Assembly: GCA_958510875.1 (NCBI GenBank)
Contig: OY294067.1
Location: 196,358,901-196,422,900, forward strand
DNA: 64,000 bases
Reading direction: 5' to 3'
Source of the DNA: Endomychus coccineus
Lineage: Eukaryota; Arthropoda; Insecta; Coleoptera; Endomychidae
Position numbers and translations under genes: made by a program
Shown here: positions 42,472 through 52,774 of the stretch, piece by piece
Position numbering within the stretch: position 1 is the first letter of the stretch
Layout: every line of letters begins with the position of its first letter
Notes under the pieces: generated by a model
The model's input: the letters and a program-made list of their open reading frames with translations, nothing else
Databases searched by the model: none
Told to the model about the DNA's origin: nothing

Positions 42472-42913
42472 GAAGCCATGTTATTTTATTTTTGTTATTA
42501 ATTAAGTTCCTGTAGATTATATTTTATATTTTAATTACAATATATTAAATAGTTTATCTTTTATGTTTTTATTCTTAAAAAAGTCCTTTCCGTATATCCT
42601 CAAAACAACTTAGTCAATTTTATAAAATTTCAATATCATATTTGTGTCATAGCCATGTTGTATACTTTAAGATTCATGAAATTCAATACCTATCTGAATG
42701 ACATTCTTTAGCACATGTGTATAAAGAGGTTGTTTGATCAGGTAAGTATAAACCAAAACTATATATCATATCTCTAATATTTGATGTGTAATGCATAGTA
42801 TTGATCAGGGTTCGAATCCCTCTATCATACACATAGTTAGAAAATGTCATTTTCTTTTTTAATTTGATCGATAAGTTTGATCTTCTACATAACAATTGTA
42901 TAACGTACCCTCT
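42472..42913. other. AT-rich spacer before the right inverted repeat of element 2
   Basis: No gene seen. A GGGTTCGAATCCC tract at 42810-42822 is identical to a tRNA T-arm/B box, but no cloverleaf could be built around it. Confidence 0.4.
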
Positions 42914-43734
42914 GCTCAGAGTAGTAAAAACGATGGAAACGATCGTTCCGACCGTTTGAATCGTTTCGATCGTTTTCTAATCGTTTTAACCGTTTTTCAA
43001 TCTCAAACTTAAAGACCGGTAATGCTGTGACCTACATCTAATCAGACTGTCTGTTCACAAGTGGCTACCCGACACCGTCTACAGACACCATCACAGTTAC
43101 AACCAACATAGCACACGTCATAACACAATACCTACAGACGCCATGACAGTTACAACCAACATTACACACGTCATACCTACAGACGCCATGACAGGTCTCG
43201 AACACAACACACTTCTATTCCATACACAACATCCAACTCTATGGTTCACAACTGCAACAAACATAACACACGTCATAGCACAATACCTACAGACGCCATG
43301 ACAGTTACAACCAACATTACATACGTCATACCTACAGACGCCATGACAGGTCTCGAACACAACACACTTCTATTCCACACACACAACATTTAACTCTATG
43401 GTTCACAACCACACTGTTCACAGACGCCATGTCAGTTACAACCAACATTACACACGTCATATCACAATACCTACAGACGCCATGACAGTTACAACCACCA
43501 TTACACAAGACGTACCTACAGACGCCATGACAGGTCTCGAACACAACACACAACATCCAACTCTATGGTCTACAACAACCTATTCTATTCTATACGCAAC
43601 ATCCAACTCTATGGTCCATTACCCTCAGAACACAGAATCACATCAAACATATACACCTCTCTCTCATACTCACGCAATTCCCTATACTCAGACCGGATGC
43701 ATTTCCGCCCCAGAAGTAGTCCATTACACCTACT
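42914..43734 (-). repeat. Right terminal inverted repeat of element 2
   Basis: Reverse complement of 24902-25724 with small differences, for example near 43573 and 43069. Confidence 0.93.
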
Positions 43735-43740
43735 GGTTAG
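43735..43740 (+). other. Target-site duplication of element 2 (right copy)
   Basis: GGTTAG, identical to 24896-24901. Confidence 0.92.
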
Positions 43741-43935
43741 TTTGTTAAATTAATATATATTTTTGGGAATATAAGCCTAGTACAGGTTATTTCAAAGTTA
43801 ATGCGACAGCAGTTAAACCCCTTTCAGAAACTTTCGATTCTAGACATGTTGGTAGAAACCTCCAGGCGGCAATGTTATCGCAGGTTAGTTTGTTAAATTG
43901 ATATATATTTTTGGGAATATAAGCCTAGCACAGGT
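43741..43935 (+). repeat. Satellite units, left arm of the foldback, continued after element 2
   Basis: Same orientation as 24505-24895; a full unit (TTGTTAAATT...GGTAGAAACC) plus part of a second. Confidence 0.9.
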
Positions 43936-44175
43936 TACTTCAAAGTTTATTTCTGTAATTGTTAATTCCAAAATCACGTTCAAACAGTTAATATACTGTT
44001 GATTTTGCTTGGGAGTGTACCAAGAACTATAGAAATCAAATAGCACGTTCTGTAGTTCTACTGATACATTCGTTCCCCCTAAATCCTAAAATAACCTTCT
44101 AATCTACAACAGCGACCTGAAATATATTTTAAGAATGTGTAAAAGGGCAAGAAAAATAACTTCTAAAAATACATA
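43936..44175. other. Single-copy centre of the foldback element
   Basis: About 240 bp not matching the satellite, between oppositely oriented arrays. No open frame of note. Confidence 0.55.
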
Positions 44176-44179
44176 TCAA

Positions 44180-46495
44180 GTTAACAAACTAACCTACGAT
44201 AACATTGCCGCTTGGAATTTTCTACCAACATGACTAGAATCGAAAGTTTCTGAAATGGGTTTAACTGCGGTCGCATTATTTTTGAAATAACCTGTACTAG
44301 GCTTATATTCCCAAAAATATATATCAATTTAACAAACTAACCTGCGATAACATTGCCGCTTGGAGCTTTCTACCGACAGGATTAGAATATATCAATTTAA
44401 CAAACTAACCTGCGATAACATTGACGCCTGGAGTTTTCTACCGACACGATTAGAATCAAAAATTTCTTAAAGGGGATTAACTGCGGTCGCATTAACTTTG
44501 TAATAACCTGTACTAGGCTTATATTCCCAAAAATATATATCAATTTAACAAACTAACCTGCGATAACATTGCCGCCTGGAGATTTCTACCAACATGTCTA
44601 GAATCGAAAGTTCCTGAAAGGGGTTTAACTGCTGTCGCATGAACTTTGAAATAACCTGTAGTAGGCTTATATTCCCAAAAATATATATCAATTTAACAAA
44701 CTAACCTGCGATAACATTGCCGCCTGGAGATTTCTACCAACATGTCTAGAATCGAAAGTTTCTGAAAGGGGTTTAACTGCTGTCGCATTAACTTTGAAAT
44801 AACCTGTAGTAGGCTTATATTCCCAAAAATATATATCAATTTAACAAACTAACCTGCGATAACATTGCCGCTTGGAGCTTTCTACCGACAGGATTAGAAT
44901 ATATCAATTTAACAAACTAACCTGCGATAACATTGACGCCTGGAGTTTTTTACCGACACGATTAGAATCAAAAATTTCTTAAAGGGGATTAACTGCGGTC
45001 GCATTAACTTTGTAATAACCTGTACTAGGCTTATATTCCCAAAAATATATATCAATTTAACAAACTAACCTGCGATAACATTGCCGCCTGGAAATTTCTA
45101 CCAACATGTCTAGAATCGAAAGTTTCTGAAAGGGGTTTAACTGCTGTCGCATTAACTTTGAAATAACCTGTAGTAGGCTTATATTCCCAAAAATATATAT
45201 CAATTTAACAAACTAACCTGCGATAACATTGCCGCCTGGAGATTTCTACCAACATGTCTAGAATCGAAAGTTTCTGAAAGGGGTTTAACTGCTGTCGCAT
45301 TAACTTTGAAATAACCTGTAGTAGGCTTATATTCCCAAAAATATATATCAATTTAACAAACTAACCTGCGATAACATTGCCGCCTGGAGATTTCTACCAA
45401 CATGTCTAGAATCGAAAGTTTCTGAAAGGGGTTTAACTGCTGTCGCATTAACTTTGAAATAACCTGTAGTAGGCTTATATTCCCAAAAATATATATCAAT
45501 TTAACAAACTAACCTGCGATAACATTGCCGCCTGGAGATTTCTACCAACATGTGTAGAATCGAAAGTTTCTGAAAGGGGTTTAACTGCTGTCGCATTAAC
45601 TTTGAGATAACCTGTACTAGGCTTATATTCCCAAAAATATATATCAATTTAACAAACTAACCTGCGATAACATTGCCGCTTGGAGCTTTCTACCGACAGG
45701 ATTAGAATATATCAATTTAACAAACTAACCTGCGATAACATTGACGCCTGGAGTTTTCTACCGACACGATTAGAATCAAAAATTTCTTAAAGGGGATTGA
45801 CTGCGGTCGCATTAACTTTGTAATAACCTGTAATAGGCTTATATTCCCAAATATATATATATATATCAATTTGACAAACTAACCTGCGATAACATTGCCG
45901 CCTGGAGATTTCTACCAACATGTGTAGAATCGAAAGTTTCTGAAAGGGGTTCAACTGCTGTCGCATTAACTTTGAAATAACCTGTACTAGGCTTATATTC
46001 CCAAAAATATATATCAATTCAACAAACTAACCTGCGATAACATTGCCGCTTGGAGCTTTCTACCGACAGGATTAGAATATATCAATTTAACAAACTAACC
46101 TGCGATAACATTGACGCCTGGAGTTTTCTACCGACACGAATAGAATCAAAAATTTCTTAAAGGGGATTAACTGCGGTCGCATTAACTTTGTAATAACCTG
46201 TACTAGGCTTGTATTCCCAAATATATATATATATATCAATTTAACAAACTAACCTGCGATAACATTGCCGCCTGGAGATTTCTACCAACATGTCTAGAAT
46301 CGAAAGTTTCTGTAAGGGGTTTAACTGCTGTCGCATTAAATTTGAAATAACCTGTACTAGGCTTATATTCCCAAAAATATATATCAATTTAACAAACTAA
46401 CCTGCGATAACATTGCCGCGTGGAGCTTTCTACCGATAGGATTAGAATATATCAATTTAACAAACTAACCTGCGATAACATTGTCGCTTGGAGCG
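44180..46495 (-). repeat. Composite satellite array, right arm of the foldback
   Basis: At least 18 copies of 'CAATTTAACAAACTAACC' followed by TGCGATAACATTG(C/A)CG. Two spacings alternate: about 68 bp (units ending CCGACAGGATTAGAATATAT) and about 150 bp (units with TTTCTGAAAGGGGTTTAACT and AGGCTTATATTCCC). Higher-order blocks of the two types are themselves repeated, for example around 44330-44530, 44860-45050, 45670-45840 and 46030-46220. Confidence 0.93.
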
Positions 46496-46973
46496 ATAAG
46501 CTACAATCCTCAAAAATATAATGCAAGATTTTTACCATAGACAATATAATAAAACGTTGATAGTTTGTGGCCAATGAAATATACGATTCTATGGTTTGAG
46601 CATTTTTGGTATCAAGAGAATCTAGTTCCGACGTAACGTCATTTCTTAAAATGCAAGTAAATGGCGGTTACTGTTTACAATTTTATTTCACGAATAATAC
46701 GGTTTCTGAATATTGTTGTACCTCTAATTAGCATTTCTTTACGAAAACAATGCTATAGGTTGCTAAAAATAACAATATCGTGCAAATTGTGACTATATAT
46801 ATAGGAGAAATACGTGACTGAATATGTCCTGATTTGGGACAAATAATTTTTTTTTTTGGGAAAAATACACTTTTACGGAGAATTTTCTTTTTCAATTCTA
46901 CATAAGGAACATGTAAGTACTTTGTAAAAAAATTTTCGTCAAAATCGGAGTTCAAACCCTTATCAGAATTACC

Positions 46974-46981
46974 AATAACAA
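46974..46981 (+). other. Target-site duplication of the foldback element (right copy)
   Basis: AATAACAA, identical to 24019-24026. Confidence 0.85.
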
Positions 46982-47021
46982 TAAGTGATATACAAGTCTA
47001 GACTTGTTAGTAAGAGAATTA
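46974..47021 (+). repeat. Left inverted repeat of element 3, inner remainder
   Basis: AATAACAATAAGTGATATAC...TCTAGACTTGTTAGTAAG matches the reverse complement of 61347-61395 and continues what was interrupted at 24026. Confidence 0.75.
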
Positions 47022-47355
47022 GAATTGAGAGTTATGTTGACTACGAATTTAATTCTTGATTCCTCAGTAATCTGTTAAAGCTCAAACGAAACACATCGTT
47101 TTCATATATCCTGTGTGTGTGCTGCCTTCTATTGAACGGAAAATGTTTGTTTAATTCAATTATTTAATTCACTGCCATGAAAACATACATACTCTTATAA
47201 TCATTGAAACAGGTAAAAATTATTCAATTCACATTCATAAAATAACAAGTACAAAATCGATTAATCAACTTTTATAAAATAACTGTTGAATCAATTTTGT
47301 GTGTGTATTACGAATTTAAAAAAATCTCCAATTTTATTCATATTGTTTCAGATTC

Positions 47356-47667
47356 ATGATAGATCTAACAAAACTTAATCATTGTGCTCTTTTGGAGAGA
47401 AAACCATTGAGGAGAGTTCCAGAACTCGAAATCAATAAGCATTATACAATTCTTCAAGCGAGAGTAGTAAGAACCAAATTTGGTGAATCCGTATTGCTCG
47501 AGTTCGATGAATTCTCTATGTTCCTATCCAACCGATTGACCAATCAGATTATCCCAATTTTGGAACAAATCAACATGAAACCTTGTTTGATTTTGATATA
47601 CAGGGGAAAAGAGGATGTTAATAAAAGCAACCCGGCTTTTAAACTTGAATTTTTGGAGCTCAAGTAA
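47356..47667 (+). CDS. OB-like conserved protein at the left end of element 3
   Basis: 103 residues from ATG 47356 (MIDLTKLNHCALLERKPLRR). It aligns throughout with the protein at 40242-40592 (RKPLRRVPELE against RKPTKKVRELE; SMFLSNRLTNQIIPILEQIN against NVFLPIRLTSALSPIIDQIN). A T-rich tract ending TTGTTTCAG precedes the ATG by five bases, so a 5' intron acceptor is likely here too. In element 3 this gene sits at the left end, whereas element 2 has it beside PolB; element 3 also keeps a relic beside PolB (60846-60959). Candidate single-strand DNA-binding protein by pattern only. Confidence 0.6.
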   Translation: MIDLTKLNHCALLERKPLRRVPELEINKHYTILQARVVRTKFGESVLLEFDEFSMFLSNRLTNQIIPILEQINMKPCLILIYRGKEDVNKSNPAFKLEFLELK

Positions 47668-47734
47668 TAAGAAATCTAAGGTATGGTGTTTATACTAGCG
47701 TGTGTATATAGTCGATGAAATCATCAGTATTAAT

Positions 47735-47992
47735 ATGTCTCTTGAAGAATACACACGTAAATTGGAAGAATTCGGTGCGAAAGTAAAAGCTTTGAGTAGA
47801 GATTTAAAATTTTACGAAGATAAAAATATCGCTATAAGACAATTGAATAGTTTAAGTATTGGTGGAGAGGATGGTTATGTTAGAACCCAATTTTATAATC
47901 CTAACCTCAATTTTGAATGGAATCCTGTATACAAACGTTCCGAATCGAGTGGAACGTATTTATATATGTCCCAGGAAAGATTTGAGAAATGA
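47735..47992 (+). CDS. Small conserved accessory protein (homologue of 26300-26551)
   Basis: 85 residues from ATG 47735 (MSLEEYTRKLEEFGAKVKAL). About two thirds of positions match the element 2 protein by eye, including KFYEDKNIAIRQL and YNPNLNFEWNP. Intact; function unknown. Confidence 0.7.
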   Translation: MSLEEYTRKLEEFGAKVKALSRDLKFYEDKNIAIRQLNSLSIGGEDGYVRTQFYNPNLNFEWNPVYKRSESSGTYLYMSQERFEK

Positions 47993-48017
47993 ATGTAATC
48001 GAACAGAATGGTAGCCA

Positions 48018-48356
48018 ATGAATTATCAAATGATTAACGAAAATCAACTAGAGGTATTCACATACATAATTCTCGAAACGATGCGGACCACCACCACCAC
48101 CACCAATCACACATTCAATTATAAGCTCAAGCTATTATTTCCAAATGGTACAGAGGGGGATGTTATGAAGTGGCAAACATTCACCCCATCACCTACATCG
48201 ATGTCTTCTCAACCACCACCACCAAACACACCATCACCGACACAGATAGTAAACGAGATTTATGCGATGCAATGTTCCAATCTTAGTGTCTTATTAGTTT
48301 TACTACTTAAAATCATCATAAAAATTGTTAAGAAACATACAAATAAATACATATAA
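48018..48356 (+). CDS. Small protein with C-terminal membrane segment (homologue of 26577-26873)
   Basis: 112 residues from ATG 48018. It shares MINENQLEVFTY, NYKLKLLFPNG and the C-terminal NLSVLLVLLLKIIIKIVKKH hydrophobic tail. It has a longer low-complexity middle with Thr and Pro runs (TTTTTTNHT, PPPPNTPSP) that arose by microsatellite growth. Confidence 0.65.
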   Translation: MNYQMINENQLEVFTYIILETMRTTTTTTNHTFNYKLKLLFPNGTEGDVMKWQTFTPSPTSMSSQPPPPNTPSPTQIVNEIYAMQCSNLSVLLVLLLKIIIKIVKKHTNKYI

Positions 48357-48439
48357 TAATAATAAAGAGTTGTTTTATTGAATAATAGTAATAACATGTA
48401 TTTAATGAATATATATATATATATACAGATATATTTAAT

Positions 48440-48928
48440 TTGGTAGAATAATGTTCAGGAACCATTGCTGTAGATTATCCACGTGTTGAATTGTACACAT
48501 ATATTTTTTTCCATCATTACGGTGATTCATGCAGCTCACCTATTTGAATGTTCGAATTTCCCTGTTTCACATAGAGTATTATCAAAGTTACACACATCTA
48601 CAATGTGTGGGAAAATATTCAGTTCTTGGCACTTTCTCGTTAAAAAATCAGCTTTTTGATGACTTCGAAAATAAATATAGTCTGCCTTACATAGAAGATT
48701 AGATTTTAGAATATTATCTATTTCGGTGTATTCTACATCTCCAGAAGAATATTTTATTCCATGTACGAGTCTCTCCACATAACATATAGATTTTCGATCT
48801 CGAGCATTCAACGATGCAAAGGGTATGCATGGCTTAAACAATGAATAATGTCGTTTAAATCCAATCTGAATAGACATTTCTTTCGGATGGAACACATCGT
48901 CGACGACGAAACCTTGAATGTCAACCAA
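48440..48928 (-). pseudogene. VVDIQ-family accessory gene of element 3, start lost and frameshifted
   Basis: From 48928 one frame runs 130 codons (VDIQGFVVDDVFHPKEMSIQ, LFKPCIPFASLNARDRKS, DYIYFRSHQKADFLTRK). It closes at 48536, but the missing C-terminus (MNHRNDGKKYMCTIQHVD, WFLNIILPN) follows at once in another frame, so a one-base indel lies near 48540. No ATG precedes VDIQGF in frame; the element 2 homologue starts MRVALVDIQ and the corresponding bases here are altered. Confidence 0.7.
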
Positions 48929-48952
48929 AGCGTCAACTGATCGAATTTATGT

Positions 48953-50218
48953 CTAAATGAGACTCTTGATGATTTCGGAGAGGGGTGAGTATTCCATTGA
49001 ACAATCGTGAATTATGATGCAATAAGCTTCCGTATTAGCGGGAAATCCTTTATCTGCTTCGATTTCCAGTCGCACGTCGACAGTAGCTGATTTCACGGCT
49101 TCTTCTTGCTTAGAACAATCGATTACGTACAAAGCGCGTGTTTTGAAACTGCTATAACCCAATATTGAATGTTTCACAGCAGAATTTGTGTAGCTGGAGT
49201 AGAATTCGGTGTAGTTGTGGTGGGCGAGAACGTAATCATTTTTGGCAAAGTCCAAGTTCATTCGTTCACTAGGGAAATATTCTCCGTTTAGAGATAAGCG
49301 AATACTAGAAATGTGTACGTGATCGAATATCGTGGGATTACCTTTCACATTGTTTCGCTTGTCTGTTTGGAAAAATACTATAACATAACGCGGTTTTTCA
49401 ACTGCTGCACTAGTCTTGACAGCCCAAATTTCCCTTTTCGCGTCGGTCGTTATAGCAGGCAATTCATGTGATTCCCATTTTCTGAATGGAATTGGGATGA
49501 GTATATCACTTTTGATGGCTCGCAATAGCTTTTCTCTAATTATGTCGTTGGGAAAGATATATTTGACTTTCAACTCCATACTGTCAATCGAAAATTTAAC
49601 TGTGGTAGCATCGTTTGCAATTATAACACAATCGTTATCGTTTCGAGCTCGCACCAATCGAATTGTTTGTCGCCCAAATGTAATCATAGAATAATCGTTG
49701 AAAATGTTGAATATATGCTTTAGTGGAATCAGTAAGCTGAAAGTTTTACTTTGATCTAAAACTACACTTTCTTCGGGGTAAGTCCAACCGGCAATTGACA
49801 TATGCGTAGAATCAGTAGGAGTGTAGCAAGTGAATGCCCTTACAGCACTAACTATTCCAGGATCTCGAACAGTTTCGATGTCTCGCCCACTTTCGCTGTA
49901 AGAGCATGAGTCGAAAAGAAAGGCTCCATAATTAGGTACTATTGAGACATTCCCAGCACCAGTTATTTCTATTTTTCCTTTGATAGCCAATAGGGTATCT
50001 TTCATTGAAAAAAATGCATCCACTTGATTTATTCCAAACTCCACAATATCGCTGTTATTGAACGCCTTAACGAAAGGTGTGATCGATCTATATTCAGCTT
50101 TTCGTATCGACTCATCGAATTTCGGTTCTTGATAGATATCAAAAATTGATGAGACAACACTGTTGTTCAAATCCACATCGTTGATAGCATTGTTACCTAC
50201 ATACTTCCGCTTAGGCAT
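48953..50218 (-). CDS. Major capsid protein of element 3
   Basis: An intact 421-residue frame, very similar to the element 2 capsid over its full length (for example FDESIRKAEYRSITPFVKAF and YGAFLFDSCSYSESGRD are identical). Differences are mostly conservative and at third positions, which suggests selection on the protein before or after insertion. The start codon lies inside the 3' end of the small ORF 50197-50367. Confidence 0.85.
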   Translation of the reverse strand: MPKRKYVGNNAINDVDLNNSVVSSIFDIYQEPKFDESIRKAEYRSITPFVKAFNNSDIVEFGINQVDAFFSMKDTLLAIKGKIEITGAGNVSIVPNYGAFLFDSCSYSESGRDIETVRDPGIVSAVRAFTCYTPTDSTHMSIAGWTYPEESVVLDQSKTFSLLIPLKHIFNIFNDYSMITFGRQTIRLVRARNDNDCVIIANDATTVKFSIDSMELKVKYIFPNDIIREKLLRAIKSDILIPIPFRKWESHELPAITTDAKREIWAVKTSAAVEKPRYVIVFFQTDKRNNVKGNPTIFDHVHISSIRLSLNGEYFPSERMNLDFAKNDYVLAHHNYTEFYSSYTNSAVKHSILGYSSFKTRALYVIDCSKQEEAVKSATVDVRLEIEADKGFPANTEAYCIIIHDCSMEYSPLSEIIKSLI

Positions 50219-50367
50219 TTTTCTTCAAATTTAAGTCGAAACCCAAGAGATTGTAGAACTGATTGATTAGCTTTGGTGAGTACGTCACGCGGTTTTGGTG
50301 ATTTGTTGAAGACTGATGAAGATGGGATGTGTGAAGTTCTTTTGTTGTCTCCAACAACCAAACCCAT
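50197..50367 (-). CDS. Small conserved basic ORF overlapping the capsid start
   Basis: 56 codons from ATG 50367 (MGLVVGDNKRTSHIPSSSVF), ending QSLGFRLKFEEKCLSGSM. It shares start and core with 28812-28952; its stop lies 19 bases further in, inside the capsid gene, because TAA is absent here. It begins within 5 bases of the penton stop codon. Confidence 0.6.
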   Translation of the reverse strand: MGLVVGDNKRTSHIPSSSVFNKSPKPRDVLTKANQSVLQSLGFRLKFEEKCLSGSM

Positions 50368-50368
50368 T

Positions 50369-51061
50369 TCAGACTTCTTGTAAATGTAGATGGAGAATAC
50401 TTTCTCCCCCGCGAAAATTAACCGGATTAGAGTGTTGATCCAAAGCGAGTATGGTGATGTTGGTAATCTCACCGATATTGGACACTGGTAAATATAGAGG
50501 ATTTTTTGGTCGTTCCACAATTCTATAACCAGGATCGTCGGTTATTGGGAAGTCGTAAATCGTATGCGCAGGTCTGTCTCGATAGAACGCTCCCACGGTA
50601 ATGTTTGATTCGAAACGGATATTTGTAACTTTTATTATGTTCACAGGTAGATCGGAAACGTGCAATACACCTTTCCTTAATACTTTACGTGAAAACCCCA
50701 ATATTTTAGCTAAACTATTATCCTTTTCGAACGATATATCGAGATGTGTACTGAATATTTCACACTTCAGGGTATTGTTATTGGGTTTCAGTGAGAATAT
50801 ATCTTCTTTCTGCTTCAGATTCCTTTTAATCAATTCTTCGATATCGGTTATTTCATAGTTACCTGCAGGTATTGCGATTTCTTTCAAAGTTTTATTCTCG
50901 TAATAGTAGAATTTTTCGTTGTCGATATTCGGTATGGAATTGTAGGAAGTGAATCCCAACAATGCTAAATAATATTTTTTGTCTGGCCTCAGCACAATCG
51001 AAATCTGCGGTATGAACGAGAATATATGGTTGGTGCTTGTTAACGTGAACAACTGAGACAT
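50369..51061 (-). CDS. Penton-like minor capsid protein of element 3
   Basis: An intact 230-residue frame: MSQLFTLTSTNHIFSFIPQ, LLGFTSYNSIPNIDNEKFYY, SLAKILGFSRKVLRKG, then the same C-terminus as element 2 up to LHLHLQEV. It represents the undamaged form of the gene frameshifted at 29293. Confidence 0.85.
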   Translation of the reverse strand: MSQLFTLTSTNHIFSFIPQISIVLRPDKKYYLALLGFTSYNSIPNIDNEKFYYYENKTLKEIAIPAGNYEITDIEELIKRNLKQKEDIFSLKPNNNTLKCEIFSTHLDISFEKDNSLAKILGFSRKVLRKGVLHVSDLPVNIIKVTNIRFESNITVGAFYRDRPAHTIYDFPITDDPGYRIVERPKNPLYLPVSNIGEITNITILALDQHSNPVNFRGGESILHLHLQEV

Positions 51062-51090
51062 GATACTAATAAAAATTTATTGAAACATCT

Positions 51091-51546
51091 CTATTTATAT
51101 TTTAACATTAATAGATGGAATAAGTATGATTTCATAAAGTATGGGTCGTCTTTGCAAACTTCTTCTATCAACACTTGCTCCTCATGATGAGTCATTTCCT
51201 CGTTCTCCATGATGTGAGAAATCTGCTCAGATAAACATTGAGAACATAGTTTGCGTGGGGGTTGTGGACCATCGCAATCTTCATCGACATGTTCCTTACA
51301 CTGCATATGACGGTAAAGGTATTCGAACATATGTTCCGGAACCTCATTCTGATTGAGAAACACCACATCCAAATGTTTTAGGATGTATTCCATCGGTAGA
51401 AACATTAAATTCTTACGTGTGAGTTCGCTCGTAGGTTTATTGATAGCCTCGATCAAATTATCGTGAATAAAATTAATTATTGTTCTCAAACTACTTCCTC
51501 CTTCAGTTTCGCATATGTATTGTATCAATGCCGAAGCGAAATCCAT
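51091..51546 (-). CDS. Cysteine/histidine-rich protein of element 3
   Basis: An intact 151-residue frame homologous to 29665-30168. Shared text includes KNLMFLPMEYILKHL, the MQCKEH pair and LCSQCLSEQI, then DDPYFMKSYLFHLLML. Cys and His spacing is kept, which supports zinc binding. Confidence 0.7.
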   Translation of the reverse strand: MDFASALIQYICETEGGSSLRTIINFIHDNLIEAINKPTSELTRKNLMFLPMEYILKHLDVVFLNQNEVPEHMFEYLYRHMQCKEHVDEDCDGPQPPRKLCSQCLSEQISHIMENEEMTHHEEQVLIEEVCKDDPYFMKSYLFHLLMLKYK

Positions 51547-51569
51547 GATGGTTGTTATTCCCTAAATGT

Positions 51570-51932
51570 TTAGGTAAGACTGAGAAATTTCAAACACAAA
51601 TGTCCACATATTACTTGATTGTATTTCTGAAAAGGATCGTTGTTATAGGAAATCCGAACGTTCCCACCCAGATATCGAACGAGTTCCTTCGGTGGTTTTA
51701 AATTTCCAAACGAATTAAAATACTCTACATCGTTACCGTTTTTCTTGAATGCTACCCAATGAGTTCCGCTGTTTTTCACTGAATCTGAATTTAAAATGAT
51801 GCGTTCTTGACACCACGGTTTTCTATTTGGATTGTCTCGCATAAAGACACCTCGAAAATGTGGTATTTTCATTTTATTTGCGAAACGCACTAAATCCCGA
51901 TCGTTCAGCGGTCTATCATAGGGTAGCTTCAT
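51570..51932 (-). CDS. Adenovirus-type protease of element 3, catalytic acid replaced by Asn
   Basis: An intact 120-residue frame from ATG 51932 (MKLPYDRPLNDRDLVRFANK). Triad positions: His58 (SGTHWVAF) present, Cys109 (VICGHLCL) present, Gln106 present, but the acidic residue of YF(D)SFG is Asn73 (AAT at 51714-51716). In the adenain family this position is Asp or Glu, so activity is expected to be reduced or lost. Element 2 keeps Asp but has lost His. Confidence 0.8.
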   Translation of the reverse strand: MKLPYDRPLNDRDLVRFANKMKIPHFRGVFMRDNPNRKPWCQERIILNSDSVKNSGTHWVAFKKNGNDVEYFNSFGNLKPPKELVRYLGGNVRISYNNDPFQKYNQVICGHLCLKFLSLT

Positions 51933-52705
51933 TGGAAGTTTTTTTGTTGCTTCTTCAAAAACAATCCCAGGCCTCCTTTAGCATTTCGTCTCAAATATAA
52001 ACCTTTACCCAACGATTCCATAGCTTTGTTGTGACGTTGATCTTCTTCAAGCTTCTTTTTCGCATTCTTAGCATTTATTACTGCATTCGCTATGGTACTC
52101 GCACCTCCTGCAACCGATCCTAAGGCTCCTAGAGCTCCTAAGATGGGTAGTAATAGTGGGAGGAATCCTCCAGATTTTGGTAGTGGTATTACTCTTGGTA
52201 CTCTGATACGCTTTTTACCTCCAGCTCGTTTAATCGCAATCCGTGCGGCTTTCAACGCGTTCATAGCGGACTTTCTCAAAGAAGAAGATGGCTCCATTGA
52301 CTTTGCGATGCTTCCAACGATATCTTTCCGGAAACAACATCCTTGTTGTCGCCTCCGTTTCTTGATACCCATACCTAGTTTTCGTTTAACCTTCATCCCA
52401 CCGGTAACCAATAAACTAGAGAGTCTTTCACCTGCGCTAGCGTCTTTTGATTTAACTCGTTTCCAAGCAGCGTCCTCTAATATTTTATCGGCCTTATGAC
52501 GTTCCTCCAGAGATTTGTTTTATGAATAAGCTATATCGTGTTCGCGACAAGCGGAATCTAAAGGATTGATACCTTTATCACCGCGTGCAAGACGCTTTTC
52601 CAATTTAGTTCCAGGACCACAGAATTGATATGAAGGGATGTGTAATTCAAACGGGAGCTTGCTTATGTGTGTATTCAATAAACCTTCACCTTGATGGATC
52701 AACAT
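51929..52705 (-). pseudogene. PLA2-domain minor capsid protein of element 3, one nonsense codon
   Basis: Starts at 52705 (MLIHQGEGLLNTHISKLPFE). The calcium loop (YQFCGPGTKL) and catalytic SACREHDIAY are present. A TAA at 52520-52522 follows directly, where element 2 has CAA. The same frame continues with KSLEERHKADKILED, the basic region, the hydrophobic stretch (LPILGALGALGSVAGG) and ends at 51929. A shortened product would be a bare PLA2 of about 61 residues. Confidence 0.85.
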
Positions 52706-52774
52706 TGTTAACGAGCATACGCTCTGGTGATTTTTCCTTTTATACGTTATCATTAAGTAGAAATGGTTCACACG

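Larger units (their letters stand above)
24902..43734. mobile_element. Polinton element 2, complete with inverted repeats and target duplication
   Basis: 18,833 bp from AGTAGGTGTAATGG to its reverse complement CCATTACACCTACT, with inverted repeats of about 820 bp and a 6-bp duplication. It holds the full Polinton set: capsid, penton, protease, PLA2 minor capsid, ATPase, integrase and PolB, plus accessory genes. It is inserted in a satellite unit of the foldback element and is therefore the youngest insertion in the nest, yet PolB carries at least four breaks and the penton gene one. The protease has lost its start codon and catalytic His. Confidence 0.93.
24027..46973. mobile_element. Foldback-type non-autonomous transposon carrying satellite repeats (interrupted by element 2)
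   Basis: The ends are inverted: left GGTAATTATTCAGATAAGGG, right CCCTTATCAGAATTACC. The inverted match covers about 24027-24530 against 46478-46973 and continues into oppositely oriented satellite units. It is flanked by the 8-bp duplication AATAACAA, the length made by hAT-type and some foldback elements. Without the nested element 2 it is about 4.1 kb. A single-copy spacer lies at about 43935-44175 between the two arms. No protein gene was found in it. Confidence 0.85.

Noticed and set aside
42800..42830. tRNA-like T-arm GGGTTCGAATCCC
   Set aside because: No acceptor stem, anticodon arm or A box could be fitted around it; kept only as a note.
43741..46495. Possible CRISPR array because of regular repeats
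   Set aside because: Units are long, nearly identical throughout, with no unique spacers, and the DNA is eukaryotic; it is a satellite.
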